Under the pieces are notes generated by a model that was not told the DNA's origin, did not search any database, and saw only the letters and a program-made list of their open reading frames with translations. A DNA stretch of 9,457 nucleotides from Rhizobiaceae bacterium (GTDB taxonomy: Bacteria; Pseudomonadota; Alphaproteobacteria; Rhizobiales; Rhizobiaceae), in contig SCRB01000226.1 in NCBI GenBank assembly GCA_004299545.1, positions 1 to 9,457 on the forward strand, given 5' to 3'. Below are positions 5,660-9,457 of this stretch, one piece after another; position 1 is the first letter of the stretch, and each line of letters begins with the position of its first letter. Position numbers and translations under genes: made by a program.

Positions 5660-6580
5660 CTATGCCAGCAGCTTGCCTGCTGCGACTTTCACGGCATGGC
5701 CGCCGATCCGCGCGCCGGTGAGCTTCCCATTCTCGACATCCAGGGCAAGCCGGATTCGCGACGGGCGGCCCATTTCAATACCCTGCTCGATCCATAGCTC
5801 GGACGGTCCGTCGACCGGCTTGTCGAAACGCATCACCGCTCCAGCAAAAGCTGCCGCTGCCGATCCCGTCGCCGGGTCCTCGACAATACCGTCATGGGGC
5901 GCGAACATACGCGCGTGGAAGGCGCAATTCCGGCTCACCGTATCGCGGCAATAGACATAGGGAGCCGCGATAAGGCCGCCCTGCCGCGGCGCTGATTTCA
6001 GCCACAGGCCCGCGTCGAGATTTGCCCTCGCTGCCGCATCCAGCCCCCTTACGGGGACGCAGACATAGGGCACCCCCGCCGACCACGCGGAGAGGACGTG
6101 ATTCTCGAAACCGACCTCCTGCGGATCGAGCCCGAGACATGCCGCGGCGATCTCCGGCAAAATGGTGAAGCTCACCGGTTCCGGCAGCCGCGGCAGGTCG
6201 AATTCAGCGAAAGCAGCCGTACCTTTTTCGCGCGAGACGACGCAACGAACCATGCCGACCTCTTCCTCGAGGGCGAGGATGGCGCCCTCGCCGGAATCCG
6301 GCATCAATCCCTTCCGTTCGGCCAGCGCCACTGCCGTTCCGACCGTCGGGTGGCCCGCGAAGGGAAGCTCGATTTTCGGCGTGAAGATGTTGAGGCGTGC
6401 CGTATGGTGCGGCAGCTTCGGCGCCGAAACGAACGCCGTTTCCGAAAGATTGAACTCGCCCGCGATGCGCTGCATGGCATCCTTGGCGAGTCCGTCGGCC
6501 GCAAAGACGACGGCAAGCGGGTTCCCCGCCAGCCCCTTGTCGGTAAAGACGTCATAGACCGCATAATCATGTTCCGGCAT
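5660..6580 (-). CDS. PhzF-family isomerase/epimerase-like protein
   Basis: This 306-residue protein belongs to the PhzF/diaminopimelate-epimerase-fold family, whose founding member isomerises trans-2,3-dihydro-3-hydroxyanthranilate in phenazine synthesis. Both lobes are present. In the N-terminal lobe, NLSETAFV (44-51) contains E47, matching the catalytic Glu of PhzF, followed by AGHPTVGTA (75-83). In the C-terminal lobe, MFAPHDGIVEDPATGSAAAAFAG (225-247) and QGIEMGRPS (266-274) complete the active site. No other phenazine gene is nearby, so it is one of the many family members whose substrate is unknown, and a phz symbol would mislead. The ATG at 6580 has AGGAG seven bases upstream. It lies 88 bases downstream of the NUDIX gene on the same strand and is probably co-transcribed with it. 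Confidence 0.92.
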   Translation of the reverse strand: MPEHDYAVYDVFTDKGLAGNPLAVVFAADGLAKDAMQRIAGEFNLSETAFVSAPKLPHHTARLNIFTPKIELPFAGHPTVGTAVALAERKGLMPDSGEGAILALEEEVGMVRCVVSREKGTAAFAEFDLPRLPEPVSFTILPEIAAACLGLDPQEVGFENHVLSAWSAGVPYVCVPVRGLDAAARANLDAGLWLKSAPRQGGLIAAPYVYCRDTVSRNCAFHARMFAPHDGIVEDPATGSAAAAFAGAVMRFDKPVDGPSELWIEQGIEMGRPSRIRLALDVENGKLTGARIGGHAVKVAAGKLLA

Positions 6581-6668
6581 TCGCGTTCTCCTGGCTGCCC
6601 GATCAGTCAGCGGCTCCCAGCCGATCGGGTGCGGTGTTATCCGGCGAAGTCAAGGCCGATGATACCCG

Positions 6669-7400
6669 TTATGCCAGATTGGCAAAATGCCACCCGACCA
6701 ATGCCGGAATGTGAAGCGCCGGATTGTCCGGCAGGTCGGCGGCACTGCGCACGATCACCGGCTCGGCGATTTCCGGTTCCTCTTCCCTCGCGACGAAATC
6801 CCGTATCCGCTCGGCTACCTGTTGTGCCGGTTCGCCAAGGAAATAACGTCGAAAGATCACGGTGGCGCCTGCCGCCGAGCGCAGGTGATAGTGCGGATCC
6901 CTGTCGAGGCCCTTCAGGTCGATGCCGGTCTCCTCGCGCACCTCGCGCATCATGTTGAAATCGATGTCGGCCTTTTCCGCCCGGAAATCCTGCGGTTCGA
7001 AGGAGCCCGCGGCGAAATAGACGCGGTTGGCGTTCGCCGTGTGGGCGGCCATGCGTACAAGAACGAGTGCGTTGTCGCTCGTCACCGGCATTGCATGGGC
7101 GTAGGCATGTTCCGCCGAGCCGATCGGCCGGGAACGTCGCCAAAGAAGGAATGTGGCATAGCGGACCATGTGACACGATCCCTCCAGCCTCGCCTCGCGA
7201 TAGCGGAGCCGGGAAAGGAGCATCACCTCACCATTGAACAGCGCCGGATTGGCGGCCGTTTCCCGCTCCCAGTTTTCCTCGATCGCGACGGTGTTTTCCG
7301 TTTCGAACGGGTGAGGTGTGGGATCGAGAGCGATTTCGGCCGAAAGAACGGGAACGACGGCGTCGCGCGGGAGATCGAATATCAAAAGAAGCCTTTCCAT
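6669..7400 (-). CDS. NUDIX-domain protein with a divergent Nudix box
   Basis: This 243-residue protein has the right half of the Nudix motif, REVREETGI (152-160, with E153, E156 and E157 as metal ligands). In the canonical pattern G-x5-E-x7-REUxEExGU, however, the first Gly is D138 and the first Glu is A144. The sequence before it, AAGSFEPQDF (130-139), looks like an alternative conserved entry to the box. The N-terminal ~100 residues are an extra region typical of larger NUDIX proteins and carry no motif I recognise. Rhizobial relatives of this length are annotated only as NUDIX hydrolases; a substrate cannot be named. The start at 7400 is the only sensible Met, though its Shine-Dalgarno is weak. 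Probable first gene of an operon with the PhzF-family gene; divergent from the BA14K gene. Confidence 0.85.
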   Translation of the reverse strand: MERLLLIFDLPRDAVVPVLSAEIALDPTPHPFETENTVAIEENWERETAANPALFNGEVMLLSRLRYREARLEGSCHMVRYATFLLWRRSRPIGSAEHAYAHAMPVTSDNALVLVRMAAHTANANRVYFAAGSFEPQDFRAEKADIDFNMMREVREETGIDLKGLDRDPHYHLRSAAGATVIFRRYFLGEPAQQVAERIRDFVAREEEPEIAEPVIVRSAADLPDNPALHIPALVGWHFANLA

Positions 7401-7432
7401 GCGGCAATCGGAGCCGCCCGCGTATTCGGAAA

Positions 7433-7448
7433 AATGGGACCACCCATT
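7433..7448 (-). promoter_or_regulatory. Inverted repeat in the presumed NUDIX leader
   Basis: AATGGG (7433-7438) and CCCATT (7443-7448) form a perfect 6-bp inverted repeat with a 4-base spacer. It lies between the candidate promoter at 7475-7503 and the NUDIX start at 7400, so it could act as an operator or as a hairpin in the mRNA leader. Confidence 0.3.
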
Positions 7449-7474
7449 GGTTGCGGCGGCCGGGAAACCGGATC

Positions 7475-7503
7475 CTTATAGCCCCTGACACGGCCGGTGG
7501 CCA
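7475..7503 (-). promoter_or_regulatory. Candidate sigma70 promoter of the NUDIX-phzF unit
   Basis: On the minus strand TGGCCA (7503-7498, four of six to TTGACA) and TATAAG (7480-7475, five of six to TATAAT) are separated by exactly 17 bases. Transcription would start near 7468, giving a leader of about 68 bases. The rest of the 248-base gap 7401-7648 holds no supported gene. A TATAAC at about 7574 could be a -10 for the plus-strand BA14K gene but has no good -35. Confidence 0.45.
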
Positions 7504-7648
7504 TGCAACCGCCACTATGGTTCCGCGTTATTCATCGCGAGATGTTCCGCCGCGTCCGCGTCGCGCCCGTCGATATAACGCATTGCGCGAACCGCCGGCT
7601 TAGAGGAAAATCTCCCTATCAGAAGGGATTTGAAAAAAGGAGACAGTC

Positions 7649-8086
7649 ATGAAACGCATATTGGCTGTTGCGTCCGCGGCACTGATGACCTTCGCAACCA
7701 TGGGCGTCGCCACCGTACCGGCTTCGGCCCAGCACTGGCGCCATGGCGGCGGCGGTGGATGGCATCACGGAGGAGGCTGGCATAGAGGCGGTGGCTATTA
7801 CTATGGCGGCGTGGGCGCCGGAATCCTCGGCGGCTTGATCGTCGGCAGCGCTCTAGCCGGCCCGAGCTATTACGGCTGCGGCTATTACGGTTGCGACCCC
7901 TATGCTTATGGCCCCTATTATGGTCCTCGCGTCGTCTACAGGCCGCGTGTCATTTACAGGGCCAGGGGCCTTAGCGCGGCCCATGTCCAATGGTGCTACG
8001 ACCGCTACCGTTCCTACAGGGCCTCGGACAATTCTTTCCAGCCTTATCGCGGCCCGCGGCAGCAGTGCTATTCGCCCTACGGGTGA
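7649..8086 (+). CDS. BA14K-family secreted/envelope protein
   Basis: This 145-residue protein has a clear signal peptide (about 1-27, ending in PASA before Q28). It is followed by a Gly/His/Trp-rich tract (29-54), a Gly-zipper-like hydrophobic segment [17 protein letters not shown] (55-71), a Tyr-rich stretch with GCGYYGC (76-82), and the BA14K signature [29 protein letters not shown] (112-140). BA14K proteins were first described as an immunoreactive, lectin-like Brucella antigen and are common in Hyphomicrobiales; they are envelope proteins of poorly known role. The mature protein has four cysteines (77, 81, 116, 140), which could form disulfides in the periplasm. The ATG at 7649 follows AAAAAAGGAGACAGTC, a very good Shine-Dalgarno at correct spacing. 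It stands alone, divergent from NUDIX and convergent with ilvC. Confidence 0.92.
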   Translation: MKRILAVASAALMTFATMGVATVPASAQHWRHGGGGGWHHGGGWHRGGGYYYGGVGAGILGGLIVGSALAGPSYYGCGYYGCDPYAYGPYYGPRVVYRPRVIYRARGLSAAHVQWCYDRYRSYRASDNSFQPYRGPRQQCYSPYG

Positions 8087-8137
8087 GGAGCCGCATCAAA
8101 ACCGGCTCCGCCCGGGGCGTTTTGATGCGCCGCGGGC
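8087..8137 (+). terminator. Overlapping hairpins after the BA14K gene, possible terminator
   Basis: Immediately after the BA14K stop codon three stems overlap. Stem A is GGAGCCG (8087-8093) with CGGCTCC (8103-8109). Stem B is CGCATCAAAAC (8092-8102) with GTTTTGATGCG (8119-8129). Stem C is GCCCG/GGCG (8110-8119) with CGCC/CGGGC (8128-8137), with one mismatch. Stem B cannot form fully with A or C. No U run follows any of them at the usual distance, so this is not a classic rho-independent terminator. Confidence 0.4.
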
Positions 8138-8156
8138 GAGGCCTTACACGTAAGCT

Positions 8157-8196
8157 TCAGTTCCGCGCTTTGTCGACCAGCCTGTACTTCGAGATC
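8157..8196 (-). pseudogene. Remnant duplicate of the ilvC 3' end
   Basis: Bases 8161-8196 match 8261-8296 at 34 of 36 positions, exactly 100 bases apart and in the same orientation. On the minus strand the copy reads ISKYRLVDKARN followed by TGA (8159-8157), against [12 protein letters not shown] and TAG in ilvC. The similarity ends sharply beyond 8196, there is no start signal, and its frame differs from that of ilvC, so it cannot be part of that protein. It is a leftover from duplication or recombination at the ilvC end. Confidence 0.7.
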
Positions 8197-8200
8197 ATCC

Positions 8201-8233
8201 GCGCGCCCGCAGGGCTCTGCCCCGAGGACGCGC
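8201..8233 (-). terminator. Candidate stem-loop downstream of ilvC
   Basis: Between ilvC and the duplicated 3' fragment, GCGCG (8201-8205) pairs with CGCGC (8229-8233), enclosing a short inner hairpin GGGC-TCT-GCCC (8212-8222). It lies 23 bases after the ilvC stop. There is no U run, so a role as an mRNA 3'-end structure is a guess. Confidence 0.25.
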
Positions 8234-8256
8234 AATGAAGAAGACCGTGGATCGTC

Positions 8257-9457
<1,201 letters not shown>

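Noticed and set aside
5391..5660. 89-codon minus-strand frame with a GTG start touching the PhzF stop
   Set aside because: Codon third positions are not G/C-biased as in the neighbours, it has no motif, and it covers the region needed for the porin promoter.
5589..5660. GTGCCGGC/GCCGGCAC inverted repeat downstream of the PhzF gene
   Set aside because: Arms are 56 bases apart and the motif is a common high-GC word; no terminator features.
5660..6580. Phenazine biosynthesis cluster
   Set aside because: Only a PhzF-family protein is present; no other phz genes are seen, and most family members are not in phenazine pathways.
7316..7603. Open frames in the NUDIX/BA14K intergenic region
   Set aside because: Arg/Pro-rich translations without a start signal; the region contains promoter elements instead.

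Overview
The window looks like a chromosomal segment from an alphaproteobacterium of the order Hyphomicrobiales (Rhizobiales), most likely Rhizobiaceae. The signs are strong G/C bias at third codon positions, a Porin_2 (RopA/Omp2-type) outer-membrane porin, a BA14K-family protein, a DUF6163-type membrane protein beside hemB, and an IS407-like IS3 element. No genus can be fixed from the sequence alone. No tRNA, rRNA, CRISPR array, phage gene or recognisable defence system was seen.

Layout, left to right. (1) Bases 1-1523, minus strand: a probable 3-hydroxyisobutyryl-CoA hydrolase (valine catabolism), with its stop codon overlapping the start of a four-helix DUF6163-like membrane protein. A CtrA-like TTAA-N7-TTAA motif lies at the end of the latter. 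(2) Bases 1524-2757: a divergent intergenic region, then hemB (5-aminolevulinate dehydratase) on the plus strand. (3) Bases 2758-4226: the old hemB/porin convergent intergenic region, with a partial rhizobial-type repeat and a minus-strand terminator, now split by a complete 1273-bp IS3-family element. The element has perfect 12-bp terminal repeats, a 4-bp ATAG target duplication, orfA/orfB in overlapping frames and an A7 slippery site. (4) Bases 4220-5377, minus strand: the porin gene. The IS sits inside its last codons: the first three bases of the IS terminal repeat now supply the porin stop codon, the original C-terminal Phe is lost, and the porin terminator lies 1.3 kb away beyond the IS. 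(5) Bases 5660-7400, minus strand: a PhzF-family protein and, upstream of it, a divergent NUDIX protein, probably one transcription unit with a readable sigma70-like promoter. (6) Bases 7649-8086, plus strand: a secreted, Gly/His/Tyr-rich BA14K-family protein. (7) Bases 8087-8256: a structured intergenic region that also carries a divergent second copy of the last ~36 bp of ilvC. (8) Bases 8257-9457, minus strand: ilvC (ketol-acid reductoisomerase) only 14 bp after the stop of a partial upstream gene that resembles the C-terminus of a TetR-type regulator.

Most genes are ordinary housekeeping or envelope genes. The window holds no convincing new multi-gene system. What stands out is the IS insertion exactly at the porin stop codon, which rewrites the C-terminal beta-signal and should send porin transcripts antisense through the transposase. 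Second to it is the duplicated 3' end of ilvC.
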